A DNA stretch of 64,000 nucleotides from the NCBI GenBank assembly GCA_920105625.2, contig OV050033.1, positions 110,879,700-110,943,699 of the forward strand, given 5' to 3'. The notes below the pieces were generated by a model. That model was not told where the DNA came from and made no database searches. It worked only from the letters and a program-made list of their open reading frames with translations. This DNA is from Clusia tigrina (Eukaryota > Arthropoda > Insecta > Diptera > Clusiidae). A program made the position numbers and the translations under genes. Below, one piece after another: positions 22,101 to 35,420 of the stretch. Numbering within the stretch: the stretch's first letter is position 1; every line of letters starts with the position of its first letter.

Positions 22101-24200
22101 CTCCAGTAAAAAGCTACAAGCATTTGTATGTTGCAAACTTTGATAGGTGTAGGACGTACCGTAGAGAAGTTACGGCCATTTGACGTTTTATCAGTGGTTG
22201 ATTTGGGACTCAAGGGTAGCATAGCTTTGAGCGATAACTTAAATTGACAAGAGGCTCGAGTAATTTATTGTTACAAAATTTCAAGATTTTATGAAGTTCC
22301 AGTAAAAAGTTGGAAGCATTTGTGTGTTGCAAACTTTGATAGGTGTAGGACGTACCGTATAGAAGTTAGGGCCATTTGAAGTTTTATCAGTGTTTGATTT
22401 GGGACTCAAGGGTAGCTTCAAGCGAGAGCTTAAATTGACAAGAGGCTCGAGGACTTTATTGTTACAAAATTTCAAGGTTTTATGACGCTCCAGTAAAAAG
22501 TTACAAGCATTTGTATGTTGCAAACTTTGATAGGTGTAGGACGTACCGTATAGAAGTTAGGGCCATTTGAAGTTTTATCAGTGTTTTATTTGGGACTCAA
22601 GGGTAGCATAGCTTTGAGCGATAACTTAAATTGACAAGAGGCTCGAGTAATTTATTGTTACAAAATTTCAAGGTTTTTTGAAGCTCGAGTAAAAATTTGC
22701 AAGCATTTGTATGTTGCAAACTTTGATAGGTGTAGGACATACCGTAGAGAAGTTAGGGCCATTTGAAGTTTTATCAGTGTTTGATTTGGGACTAAAGGGT
22801 AGCATAGCTTTGAGCGATATCTTAAATTGACAAGAGGCTCGAGTACTTTATTGTTACAAAATTTCAAGGATTTATGACGCTCCATTAAAGGTTACAAGGA
22901 TTTGTATGTTGCGAACTTTGATAGGCGTAGGATGTACCGTATAGAAGTTAGTGCCATTTGAAGTTTTTTCAGTGTTTGATTTGTGACTGAAGGGTAGCAT
23001 AGCTTTGAGCGATATCTTAAATTGACAAGAGCCTCGAGTACTTTATTGTTACAAAATTTCAAGGATTTATGACGCTCCATTAAAGGTTACAAGGATATGT
23101 ATGTTGCGAACTTTGATAGGCGTAGGATGTACCGTATAGAAGTTAGGGCCATTTGAAGTTTTATCAGTGTTTGATTTGGGACTAAAGAGTAGCATAGCTT
23201 TGAGCGATATCTTAAATTGACAAGAGGCTCAAGTACTTATTGTTAGAAAATTTCACGGATTTATGACGCTCCAGTAAAAGGTTACAAGCATTTGTATGTT
23301 GCGAACTTTGATAGGCGTAGGATGTACCGTATAGAAGTTAGTGCCATGTGAAGTTTTTTCAGTGTTTGATTTGGGACTGAAGGGTAGCATAGCTTTGAGC
23401 GATAGCTTAAATTGACAAGAGGATCGAGTACTTTATTGTTACCAAATTTCAAGGTTTTATGACGCTCCAGTAAAAAGTTACAAGCACTTGAATCTTGCAA
23501 ACTTTGATAGGTGTAGGACGTACCGTATAGAAGTTAGGGCCATTTGAAGTTTTATCAGTGTTTGATTTGGGACTCAAGGGTAGCATAGCTTTGAGCGATA
23601 GCTTAAATTGACAAGAGTCTCGAGTACTTTATTGTTACAGAATTTCAAGATTTTATGACGCTCCAGTAAAAAGTTACAAGCAATTGTATGTTGCAAACTT
23701 TGATAGGTGTAGGACGTACCGTAGAGAAGTTAGGGCCATTTGAAGATTTATCAGTGTTTGATTTGGGACTAAAGAGTAGCATAGCTTTGAGCGATATCTT
23801 AAATTGACAAGAGGCTCGAATACTTTATTGTTACAAAGTTTCAAGGATTTATGACGCTCCAGTAAAAGGTTACAAGCATTTGTATGTTGCGAACTTTGAT
23901 AGGCGTAGGACGTACCGTATAGAAGTTAGGGCCATTTGAAGTTCTTTCAGTGTTTGACTTAGGACTCAAGGGTAGCATAGCTTTGAGCGACAGCTTAAAT
24001 TGACAAGAGGCTCAAGTTACAAAATTTCAAGTTTTTATGACGCACCAGTAAAAAGTTACAAGCATTTGTATGTTGCAAACTTTGATAAGTGTAGGACGTA
24101 CCGTATAGAAGTTAGGGCCATTTGAATTTTTATCAGTGTTTGACTTGGGACTCAAGGGTAGCATAGCTTTGAGCGACAGCTTAAATTGAAAAGAGGCTCG
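19193..24200. repeat. Irregular edge of the satellite array
   Basis: About 25 monomers next to the retroelement carry many private substitutions and indels. One near 19,660 lacks about 25 bp after CAGTGTTT, and one near 24,013 lacks 10 bp between CTCAAG and TTACAAAA. I find no long block here that repeats elsewhere in order. Array edges are expected to be less homogenised than the interior. Confidence 0.7.
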
Positions 24201-24818
24201 AGTACTTTATTGTTACAAAATTTCAAGGTTTTATGACGCTAAAGTAAAAAGTTACAAGCATTTGTATGTTGCAAACTTTGATAGGTGTAGGACATACCGT
24301 ATATAAGTTAGGGCCATTTGAAGTTTTATCAGTGTTTGATTTGGGACTCAAGGGTAGCATAGCTTTGAGCGATAGCTTAAATTGACAAGAGGCTCAAGTA
24401 CTTTATTGTTACAAAATTTCAAGGTTTTATGACGCTCCAGTAAAAAGTTACAAGCATTTGCATGTTGCAAACTTTGATAGGTATAGGACATACCGTATAG
24501 AAGTTAGTGCCATTTGAAGTTTTATCAGTGTTTGATTTGGGACTCAAGGGTAGCATAACTTTGAGCGATAGTTTAAATTGACAAGAGGCTCGAGTAATTT
24601 ATTGTTACAAAATTTCAAGGTTTTATGACGCTCCAGTAAAAAGTTACAAGCATTTGCATGTTGCAAACTTTGATAGGTGTAGGACATACCGTATATAAGT
24701 TAGTGCCATTTGAAGTTTTATCAGTGTTTGATTTGGGACTCAAGGGTAGCATAGCTTTGAGCGATAACTTAAATTGACAAGAGGCTCGAGTAATTTATTG
24801 TTACAAAATTTCAAGGTT

Positions 24819-26822
24819 TTATGAAGCTCCAGTAAAAAGTTGCAAGCATTTGTATGTTGCGAACTTTGATAGGCGTAGGATGTACCGTATAGAAGTTAGT
24901 GCCATTTGAAGTTTTATCAGTGTTTGATATGGGACTGAAGGGTAGCATAGCTTTGAGCGATAGCTTAAATTGACAAGAGTATCGAGTATTTTATTGTTAC
25001 ACAATTTCAAGGTTTTATGACACTCCAGTAAAAAGTTACAGGCACTTGTATCTTGCAAACTTTTATAGGTGTAGGACGTACCGTATAGAAGTTAGGGCCA
25101 TTTGAAGTTTTATCAGTGTTTGATTTGGGACTCAAGGGTAGGATAGCTTTGAGCGATACCTTAAATTTACAAGAGTCTCGAGTACTTTATTGTTACAGAA
25201 TTTCAAGATTTTATGACGCTCCAGTTAAAAATTACAAGCATTTGTATGTTGCAAACTTTGATAGGTGTAGGACGTACCGTATAGAAGTTAGGGCCATTTG
25301 AAGTTTTATCAGTGTTTGATTTGGGTCTCAAGGGTAGCATAGCTTTGAGCGATAGCTTAAATTGACAAGAGGCTCAAGTACTTTATTGTTACAAAATTTC
25401 AAGGTTTTATGACGCTCCAGTAAAAAGTTACAAGCATTTGCATGTTGCAAACTTTGATAGGTGTAGGACATACCGTATATAAGTTAGTGCCGTTTGAAGT
25501 TTTATCAGTGTTTGATTTGGGACTCAAGGGTAGCATAGCTTTGAGCGATAACTTAAATTGACAAGAGGCTCGAGTAATTTATTGTTACAAAATTTCAAGG
25601 ATTTATGACGCTCCAGTAAAAGGTTACAAGCATTTGTATGTAGCGAACTTTGATAGGCGTAGGATGTACCGTATAGAAGTTAGTGCCATTTGAAGTTTTA
25701 TCAGTGTTTGATTTGGGACTGAAGGGTAGCATAGCTTTGAGCGATAGCTTAAATTGACAAGAGTATCGAGTATTTTATTGTTACACAATTTCAAGGTTTT
25801 ATGACACTCCAGTAAAAAGTTACAGGCACTTGTATCTTGCAAACTTTGATAGGTGTAGGACGTACCGTATAGAAGTTAGGGCCATTTGAAGTTTTATCAG
25901 TGTTTGATTTGGGACTCAAGGGTAGGATAGCTTTGAGCGATACCTTAAATTTACAAGAGTCTCGAGTACTTTATTGTTACAGCATTTCAAGATTTTATGA
26001 CGCTCCAGTTAAAAATTACAAGCATTTGTATGTTGCAAACTTTGATAAGTGTAGGACGTACCGTATAGAAGTTAGGGCCATTTGAAGTTTTATCAGTGTT
26101 TGATTTGGGTCTCAAGGGTAGCATAGCTTTGAGCGATAGCTTAAATTGACAAGAGGCTCAAGTACTTTATTGTTACAAAATTTCAAGGTTTTATGATGCT
26201 CCAGTAAAAAGTTACAAGCATTTGCATGTTGCAAACTTTGATAGGTGTAGGACATACCGTATATAAGTTAGTGCCATTTGAAGTTTTATCAGTGTTTGAT
26301 TTGGGTCTCAAGGGTAGCATAGCTTTGAGCGATAGCTTAAATTGACAAGAGGCTCAAGTACTTTATTGTTACAAAATTTCAAGGTTTTATGACGCTCCAG
26401 TAAAAAGTTACAAGCATTTGCATGTTGCAAACTTTGATAGGTGTAGGACATACCGTATATAAGTTAGTGCCATTTGAAGTTTTATCAGTGTTTGATTTGG
26501 GACTCAAGGGTAGCATAGCTTTGAGCGATAACTTAAATTGACAAGAGGCTCGAATAATTTATTGTTACAAAATTTCAAGGATTTATGACGCTCCAGTAAA
26601 AGGTTACAAGCATTTGTATGTTGCGAACTTTGATAGGCGTAGGATGTACCGTATAGAAGTTAGTGCCATTTGAAGTTTTATCAGTGTTTGATTTGGGACT
26701 GAAGGGTAGCATAGCTTTGAGCGATAGCTTAAATTGACAAGAGTATCGAGTATTTTATTGTTACACAATTTCAAGGTTTTATGACACTCCAGTAAAAAGT
26801 TACAGGCACTTGTATCTTGCAA
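24819..26822. repeat. Multi-monomer block, duplicated at 37,556-39,363
   Basis: The ordered variants GATATGGGACTGAAG, GGGTAGGATAGC, CTTAAATTTACAAGAGTC, TTACAGCATTTC and AGAGTATCGAGTATTTTATTG occur here and again 12,737 bp later (65 monomers less 3 bp). The second copy has one monomer fewer near its end, where the offset falls to 12,541 bp. Confidence 0.8.
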
Positions 26823-29800
26823 ACTTTGATAGGTGTAGGACGTACCGTATAGAAGTTAGGGCCATTTGAAGTTTTATCAGTGTTTGATTTGGGACTCAAG
26901 GGTAGGATAGCTTTGAGCGATAGCTTAAATTGACAAGAGGCTCAAGTACTTTATTGTTACAAAATTTCAAGGTTTTATGATGCTCCAGTAAAAAGTTACA
27001 AGCATTTGCATGTTGCAAACTTTGATAGGTGTAGGACATACCGTATATAAGTTAGTGCCATTTGAAGTTTTATCAGTGTTTGATTTGGGACTCAAGGGTA
27101 GCATAGCTTTGAGCGATAACTTAAATTGACAAGGGCTCGAGTAATTTATTGTTACAAAATTTCAAGGTTTTATGAAGCTCCAGTAAAAAGTTGCAAGCAT
27201 TTGTATGTTGCAAACTTTGATAGGTGTAGGACGCACCGTATAGAAGTTAGGGCCATTTGAAGTTTTATCAGTGTTTGATTTGGGACTCAAGGGTACCATA
27301 GTTTTGAGCGATAGCTTAAATTGACAAGAGGCTCGAGTACTTTACTGTTACAAAATTTCAAGGATTTATGACGCTCCAGTAAAAGGTTACAAGCATTTGT
27401 ATGTTGCAAACTTTGATAGGCGTAGGATGTACCGTATAGAAGTTAGGACCATTTGAAGTTTTATCAATGTTTGATTTGGGACTCAAGGGTAGCATAGATT
27501 TGAGCGATAGCTTAAATTGACAAGAGGCTCGAGCACTTAATTGTTACAAAATTTCAAGGTTTTAAGACGCTACAGTAAAAAGTTACAAGCACTTGTATGT
27601 TGCAATCTTTGATAGGTGTAGGACGTACCGTATAGAAGTTAGGGCCATTTGAAGTTTTATCAGTGTTTGATTTGGGGCTCAAGGGTAGCATAGCTTTGAG
27701 CGATATCTTAAATTGACAAGAGGCTCGAGTACTTTATTGTTACAAAATTTCAAGTTTTTATGACGCACCAGTAAAAAGTTACAAGCATATGTATGTTGCA
27801 AACTTTGATAAGTGTAGGACGTACCGTATAGAAGTTAGGACCATTTGAAGTTTTACCAGTGTTTGATTTGGGACTCAAGGGTAGCATAGCTTTGAGCGAC
27901 AGCTTAAATTGACAAGAGGCTCGAATACTTTATTGTTACAAAATTTCAAGGTTTTATGACGCACCAGTAAAAAGTTACAAGCATTTGTATGTTGCTAACT
28001 TTGATAGGTGTAGGACGTACCGTATTGAAGTTAGGGCCATTTGAAGTTTTATCAGTGTTTGGTTTGGGACTTAAGGGTTGCATAGCTTTGAGCGATAGCT
28101 TAAATTGACAAGAGTATCGAGTATTTTATTGTTACACAATTTCAAGGTTTTATGACACTCCAGTAAAAAGTTACAGGCACTTGTATCTTGCAAACTTTGA
28201 TAGGCGTAGGACGTACCGTATAGAAGTTAGTGCCATTTGAAGTTTTATCAGTGTTTGATTTGGGACTGAAGGGTAGCATAGCTTTGAGCGATAGCTTAAA
28301 TTGACAAGAGTATCGAGTATTTTATTGTTACACAATTTCAAGGTTTTATGACACTCCAGTAAAAAGTTACAGGCACTTGTATCTTGCAAACTTTGATAGG
28401 TGTAGGACGTACCGTATAGAAGCTAGGGCCATTTGAAGTTTTATCAGTGTTTGATTTGGGACTCAAGGGTAGGATAGCTTTGAGCGATAGCTTAAATTGA
28501 CAAGAGGCTCAAGTACTTTATTGTTACAAAATTTCAAGGTTTTATGATGCTCCAGTAAAAAGTTACAAGCATTTGCATGTTGCAAACTTTGATAGGTGTA
28601 GGACATACCGTATATAAGTTAGTGCCATTTGAAGTTTTATCAGTGTTTGATTTGGGACTCAAGGGTAGCATAGCTTTGAGCGATAACTTAAATTGACAAG
28701 AGGCTCGAGTAATTTATTGTTACAAAATTTCAAGGTTTTATGAAGCTCCAGTAAAAAGTTGCAAGCATTTGTATGTTGCAAACTTTGATAGGTGTAGGAC
28801 GCACCGTATAGAAGTTAGGGCCATTTGAAGTTTTATCAGTGTTTGATTTGGGACTCAAGGGTACCATAGTTTTGAGCGATAGCTTAAATTGACAAGAGGC
28901 TCGAGTACTTTACTGTTACAAAATTTCAAGGATTTATGACGCTCCAGTAAAAGGTTACAAGCATTTGTATGTTGCAAACTTTGATAGGCGTAGGATGTAC
29001 CGTATAGAAGTTAGGACCATTTGAAGTTTTATCAATGTTTGATTTGGGACTCAAGGGTAGCATAGATTTGACCGATAGCTTAAATTGACAAGAGGCTCGA
29101 GCACTTAATTGTTACAAAATTTCAAGGTTTTAAGACGCTACAGTAAAAAGTTACAAGCACTTGTATGTTGCAATCTTTGATAGGTGTAGGACGTACCGTA
29201 TAGAAGTTAGGGCCATTTGAAGTTTTATCAGTGTTTGATTTGGGACTCAAGGGTAGGATAGCTTTGAGCGATACCTTAAATTTACAAGAGTCTCGAGTAC
29301 TTTATTGTTACAGCATTTCAAGATTTTATGACGCTCCAGTTAAAAATTACAAGCATTTGTATGTTGCAAACTTTGATAGGTGTAGGACGTACCGTATAGA
29401 AGTTAGGGCCATTTGAAGTTTTATCAGTGTTTGATTTGGGTCTCAAGGGTAGCATAGCTTTGAGCGATAGCTTAAATTGACAAGAGGCTCAAGTACTTTA
29501 TTGTTACAAAATTTCAAGGTTTTATGATGCTCCAGTAAAAAGTTACAAGCATTTGCATGTTGCAAACTTTGATAGGTGTAGGACATACCGTATATAAGTT
29601 AGTGCCATTTGAAGTTTTATCAGTGTTTGATTTGGGTCTCAAGGGTAGCATAGCTTTGAGCGATAGCTTAAATTGACAAGAGGCTCAAGTACTTTATTGT
29701 TACAAAATTTCAAGGTTTTATGACGCTCCAGTAAAAAGTTACAAGCATTTGCATGTTGCAAACTTTGATAGGTGTAGGACATACCGTATATAAGTTAGTG

Positions 29801-29934
29801 CCATTTGAAGTTTTATCAGTGTTTGATTTGGGACTCAAGGGTAGCATAGCTTTGAGCGATAACTTAAATTGACAAGAGGCTCGAATAATTTATTGTTACA
29901 AAATTTCAAGGATTTATGACGCTCCAGTAAAAGG

Positions 29935-31470
29935 TTACAAGCATTTGTATGTTGCGAACTTTGATAGGCGTAGGATGTACCGTATAGAAGTTAGTGCCAT
30001 TTGAAGTTTTATCAGTGTTTGATTTGGGACTGAAGGGTAGCATAGCTTTGAGCGATAGCTTAAATTGACAAGAGTATCGAGTATTTTATTGTTACACAAT
30101 TTCAAGGTTTTATGACACTCCAGTAAAAAGTTACAGGCACTTGTATCTTGCAAACTTTGATAGGTGTAGGACGTACCGTATAGAAGTTAGGGCCATTTGA
30201 AGTTTTATCAGTGTTTGATTTGGGACTCAAGGGTAGGATAGCTTTGAGCGATAGCTTAAATTGACAAGAGGCTCAAGTACTTTATTGTTACAAAATTTCA
30301 AGGTTTTATGATGCTCCAGTAAAAAGTTACAAGCATTTGCATGTTGCAAACTTTGATAGGTGTAGGACATACCGTATATAAGTTAGTGCCATTTGAAGTT
30401 TTATCAGTGTTTGATTTGGGACTCAAGGGTAGCATAGCTTTGAGCGATAACTTAAATTGACAAGAGGCTCGAGTAATTTATTGTTACAAAATTTCAAGGT
30501 TTTATGAAGCTCCAGTAAAAAGTTGCAAGCATTTGTATGTTGCAAACTTTGATAGGTGTAGGACGCACCGTATAGAAGTTAGGGTCATTTGAAGTTTTAT
30601 CAGTGTTTGATTTGGGACTCAAGGGTACCATAGTTTTGAGCGATAGCTTAAATTGACAAGAGGCTCGAGTACTTTACTGTTACAAAATTTCAAGGATTTA
30701 TGACGCTCCAGTAAAAGGTTACAAGCATTTGTATGTTGCAAACTTTGATAGGCGTAGGATGTACCGTATAGAAGTTAGGACCATTTGAAGTTTTATCAAT
30801 GTTTGATTTGGGACTCAAGGGTAGCATAGATTTGAGCGATAGCTTAAATTGACAAGAGGCTCGAGCACTTAATTGTTACAAAATTTCAAGGTTTTAAGAC
30901 GCTACAGTAAAAAGTTACAAGCACTTGTATGTTGCAATCTTTGATAGGTGTAGGACGTACCGTATAGAAGTTAGGGCCATTTGAAGTTTTATCAGTGTTT
31001 GATTTGGGGCTCAAGGGTAGCATAGCTTTGAGCGATATCTTAAATTGACAAGAGGCTCGAGTACTTTATTGTTACAAAATTTCAAGTTTTTATGACGCAC
31101 CAGTAAAAAGTTACAAGCATATGTATGTTGCAAACTTTGATAAGTGTAGGACGTACCGTATAGAAGTTAGGACCATTTGAAGTTTTACCAGTGTTTGATT
31201 TGGGACTCAAGGGTAGCATAGCTTTGAGCGACAGCTTAAATTGACAAGAGGCTCGAATACTTTATTGTTACAAAATTTCAAGGTTTTATGACGCACCAGT
31301 AAAAAGTTACAAGCATTTGTATGTTGCTAACTTTGATAGGTGTAGGACGTACCGTATTGAAGTTAGGGCCATTTGAAGTTTTATCAGTGTTTGGTTTGGG
31401 ACTTAAGGGTTGCATAGCTTTGAGCGATAGCTTAAATTGACAAGAGGCTCGAATACTTTATTGTTCCAAA
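29935..31470. repeat. Multi-monomer block of about 8 monomers (founding example of a repeated block)
   Basis: Diagnostic variants in order: AGAGTATCGAGTATTTT, GGGTAGGATAGC, ATGATGCTCC, ACCGTATATAAG, GGACGCACCG, GGGTACCATAGTTTTG, TTATCAATGTTTG, CTCGAGCACTTAATTG, GATTTGGGGCTCAAG, TTTTACCAGTG and GGTTTGGGACTTAAGGGTTGC. The full or partial order recurs starting at 26,604, 28,171, 33,266 and 39,145. Confidence 0.85.
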
Positions 31471-33265
31471 TTTCAAGGTTTTGTGACGCTCCAGTAAAAA
31501 GTTACAAGCATTTGTATGTTGCAAACTTTGATAGGTTTAGGACGAACCGTATAGAAGTTAGGGCCATTTGAAGTTTTATCAGTGTTTGATTTGGGAGTCA
31601 AGGGTAGCATAGCTTTGAGCGATAGCTTAAATTGACAAGAGTCTCGAGTACTTTATTGTTATAAAATTTCAAGGATTTATAACCCTCCAGTAAAAGGTTA
31701 CAAGCATTTGTATGTTGCGAACTTTGATAGGCGTAAGATGTACCGTATAGAAGTTAGTGCCATTTGAAGTTTTTTCAGTGTTTGATTTGGGACTGAAGCG
31801 TAGCATAGCTTGGAGCGATAGCTTAAATTGACAAGAGGCTCGAGTACTTAATTGTTACAAAATTTCAAGGTTTTATGACGCTCCAGTAAAAAGTTACAGG
31901 CACTTGTATATTGCAAACTTTGATAGGTGTAGGACGTACCGTATAGAAGTTAGGGCCATTTGAAGTTTTATTAGTGTTTGATTTGGGACTCAAGGGTTGC
32001 ATAGCTTTGAGCGATAGCTTAAATTGACAAGAGGCTCGAATACTTTATTGTTACAAAATTTCAAGGTTTTATGAAGCTCCAGTAAAAAGTTGCAAGCATT
32101 TGTATGTTGCAAACTTTGATAGGTGTAGGACGTGCCGTATAGAAGTTAGGGCCATTTGAAGTTTTATCAGTGTTTGATTTGGGTCTCAAGGGTTGCATAG
32201 CTTTGAGCGATAGCTTAAATTGACAAGAGGCTCAAGTACTTTATTGTTACAAAATTTCCAGTTTTTATGACGCACCAGTAAAAAGTTACAAGCATTTGTA
32301 TGCTGCAAACTTTGATAAGTGTAGGATGTACCGTATAGAAGTTATGGCCATTTGAAGTTTTATCAGTGTTTGACTTGGGACTCAAGGGTAGCATAGCTTT
32401 GAGCGACAGCTTAAATTGAAAAGAGGCTCGAGTACTTTATTGTTACAAAATTTCAAGGTTTTATGACGCTCCAGTAAAAAGTTACAAGCATTTGCATGTT
32501 GCAAACTTTGATAGGTGTAGGACAAACCGTATATAAGTTAGGGCCATTTGAAGTTTTATCAGTGTTTGATTTGGGACTAAAGGGTAGCATAGCTTTGAGC
32601 GATAACTTAAATTGACAAGAGACTCGAGTAATTTATTGTTACAAAATTTCAAGGTTTTATGAAGCTCCAGTAAAAAGTTGCAAGCATTTGTATGTTGCAA
32701 ACTTTGATAGGTGTAGGACGTACCGTATAGAAGTTAGGGCCATTTGAAGTTTTATCAGTGTTTGATTTGGGACTCAAGGGTTGCATAGCTTTGAGCGATA
32801 GCTTAAATTGACAAGAGGCTCGAATACTTTATTGTTACAAAATTTCAAGGTTTTATGAAGCTCCAGTAAAAAGTTGCAAGCATTTGTATGTTGCAAACTT
32901 TGATAGGTGTAGGACGTACCGTATAGAAATTAGGGCCATTTGAAGTTTTATCAGTGTTTGATTTGGGTCTCAAGGGTAGCATAGCTTTGAGCGATAGCTT
33001 AAATTGACAAGAGGCTCAAGTACTTTATTGTTACCAAATTTCAAGTTTTTATGACGCACCAGTAAAAAGTTGCAAGCATTTGTATGTTGCAAACTTTGAT
33101 AGGTGTAGGACGTACCGTATAGAAGTTAGGGCCATTTGAAGTTTTATCAGTGTTTGATTTGGGACTCAAGGGTAGCATAGCTTTGAGCGATAACTTAAAT
33201 TGACAAGAGGCTCGAATAATTTATTGTTACAAAATTTCAAGGATTTATGACGCTCCAGTAAAAGG

Positions 33266-34801
33266 TTACAAGCATTTGTATGTTGCGAACTTTGATAGGC
33301 GTAGGATGTACCGTATAGAAGTTAGTGCCATTTGAAGTTTTATCAGTGTTTGATTTGGGACTGAAGGGTAGCATAGCTTTGAGCGATAGCTTAAATTGAC
33401 AAGAGTATCGAGTATTTTATTGTTACACAATTTCAAGGTTTTATGACACTCCAGTAAAAAGTTACAGGCACTTGTATCTTGCAAACTTTGATAGGTGTAG
33501 GACGTACCGTATAGAAGTTAGGGCCATTTGAAGTTTTATCAGTGTTTGATTTGGGACTCAAGGGTAGGATAGCTTTGAGCGATAGCTTAAATTGACAAGA
33601 GGCTCAAGTACTTTATTGTTACAAAATTTCAAGGTTTTATGATGCTCCAGTAAAAAGTTACAAGCATTTGAATGTTGCAAACTTTGATAGGTGTAGGACA
33701 TACCGTATATAAGTTAGTGCCATTTGAAGTTTTATCAGTGTTTGATTTGGGACTCAAGGGTAGCATAGCTTTGAGCGATAACTTAAATTGACAAGAGGCT
33801 CGAGTAATTTATTGTTACAAAATTTCAAGGTTTTATGAAGCTCCAGTAAAAAGTTGCAAGCATTTGTATGTTGCAAACTTTGATAGGTGTAGGACGCACC
33901 GTATAGAAGTTAGGGTCATTTGAAGTTTTATCAGTGTTTGATTTGGGACTCAAGGGTACCATAGTTTTGAGCGATAGCTTAAATTGACAAGAGGCTCGAG
34001 TACTTTACTGTTACAAAATTTCAAGGATTTATGACGCTCCAGTAAAAGGTTACAAGCATTTGTATGTTGCAAACTTTGATAGGCGTAGGATGTACCGTAT
34101 AGAAGTTAGGACCATTTGAAGTTTTATCAATGTTTGATTTGGGACTCAAGGGTAGCATAGATTTGAGCGATAGCTTAAATTGACAAGAGGCTCGAGCACT
34201 TAATTGTTACAAAATTTCAAGGTTTTAAGACGCTACAGTAAAAAGTTACAAGCACTTGTATGTTGCAATCTTTGATAGGTGTAGGACGTACCGTATAGAA
34301 GTTAGGGCCATTTGAAGTTTTATCAGTGTTTGATTTGGGGCTCAAGGGTAGCATAGCTTTGAGCGATATCTTAAATTGACAAGAGGCTCGAGTACTTTAT
34401 TGTTACAAAATTTCAAGTTTTTATGACGCACCAGTAAAAAGTTACAAGCATATGTATGTTGCAAACTTTGATAAGTGTAGGACGTACCGTATAGAAGTTA
34501 GGACCATTTGAAGTTTTACCAGTGTTTGATTTGGGACTCAAGGGTAGCATAGCTTTGAGCGACAGCTTAAATTGACAAGAGGCTCGAATACTTTATTGTT
34601 ACAAAATTTCAAGGTTTTATGACGCACCAGTAAAAAGTTACAAGCATTTGTATGTTGCTAACTTTGATAGGTGTAGGACGTACCGTATTGAAGTTAGGGC
34701 CATTTGAAGTTTTATCAGTGTTTGGTTTGGGACTTAAGGGTTGCATAGCTTTGAGCGATAGCTTAAATTGACAAGAGGCTCGAATACTTTATTGTTCCAA
34801 A
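33266..34801. repeat. Second copy of the 29,935 block
   Basis: Offset is 3,331 bp (17 monomers less 1 bp). It shares with 29,935-31,470 the variant AGGGTCATTTG, which the versions at 27,247, 28,811 and 39,788 lack, so these two copies are each other's closest relatives. It carries a private AATGTTGC near 33,670. Confidence 0.85.
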
Positions 34802-35420
34802 TTTCAAGGTTTTATGACGCTCCAGTAAAAAGTTACAGGCACTTGTATATTGCAAACTTTGATAGGTGTAGGACGTACCGTATAGAAGTTAGGGCCATTT
34901 GAAGTTTTATTAGTGTTTGATTTGGGACTCAAGGGTTGCATAGCTTTGAGCGATAGCTTAAATTGACAAGAGGCTCGAATACTTTATTGTTACAAAATTT
35001 CAAGGTTTTATGAAGCTCCAGTAAAAAGTTGCAAGCATTTGTATGTTGCAAACTTTGATAGGTGTAGGACGTGCCGTATAGAAGTTAGGGCCATTTGAAG
35101 TTTTATCAGTGTTTGATTTGGGTCTCAAGGGTTGCATAGCTTTGAGCGATAGCTTAAATTGACAAGAGGCTCAAGTACTTTATTGTTACAAAATTTCCAG
35201 TTTTTATGACGCACCAGTAAAAAGTTACAAGCATTTGTATGTTGCAAACTTTGATAAGTGTAGGATGTACCGTATAGAAGTTATGGCCATTTGAAGTTTT
35301 ATCAGTGTTTGACTTGGGACTCAAGGGTAGCATAGCTTTGAGCGACAGCTTAAATTGAAAAGAGGCTCGAGTACTTTATTGTTACAAAATTTCAAGGTTT
35401 TATGACGCTCCAGTAAAAAG

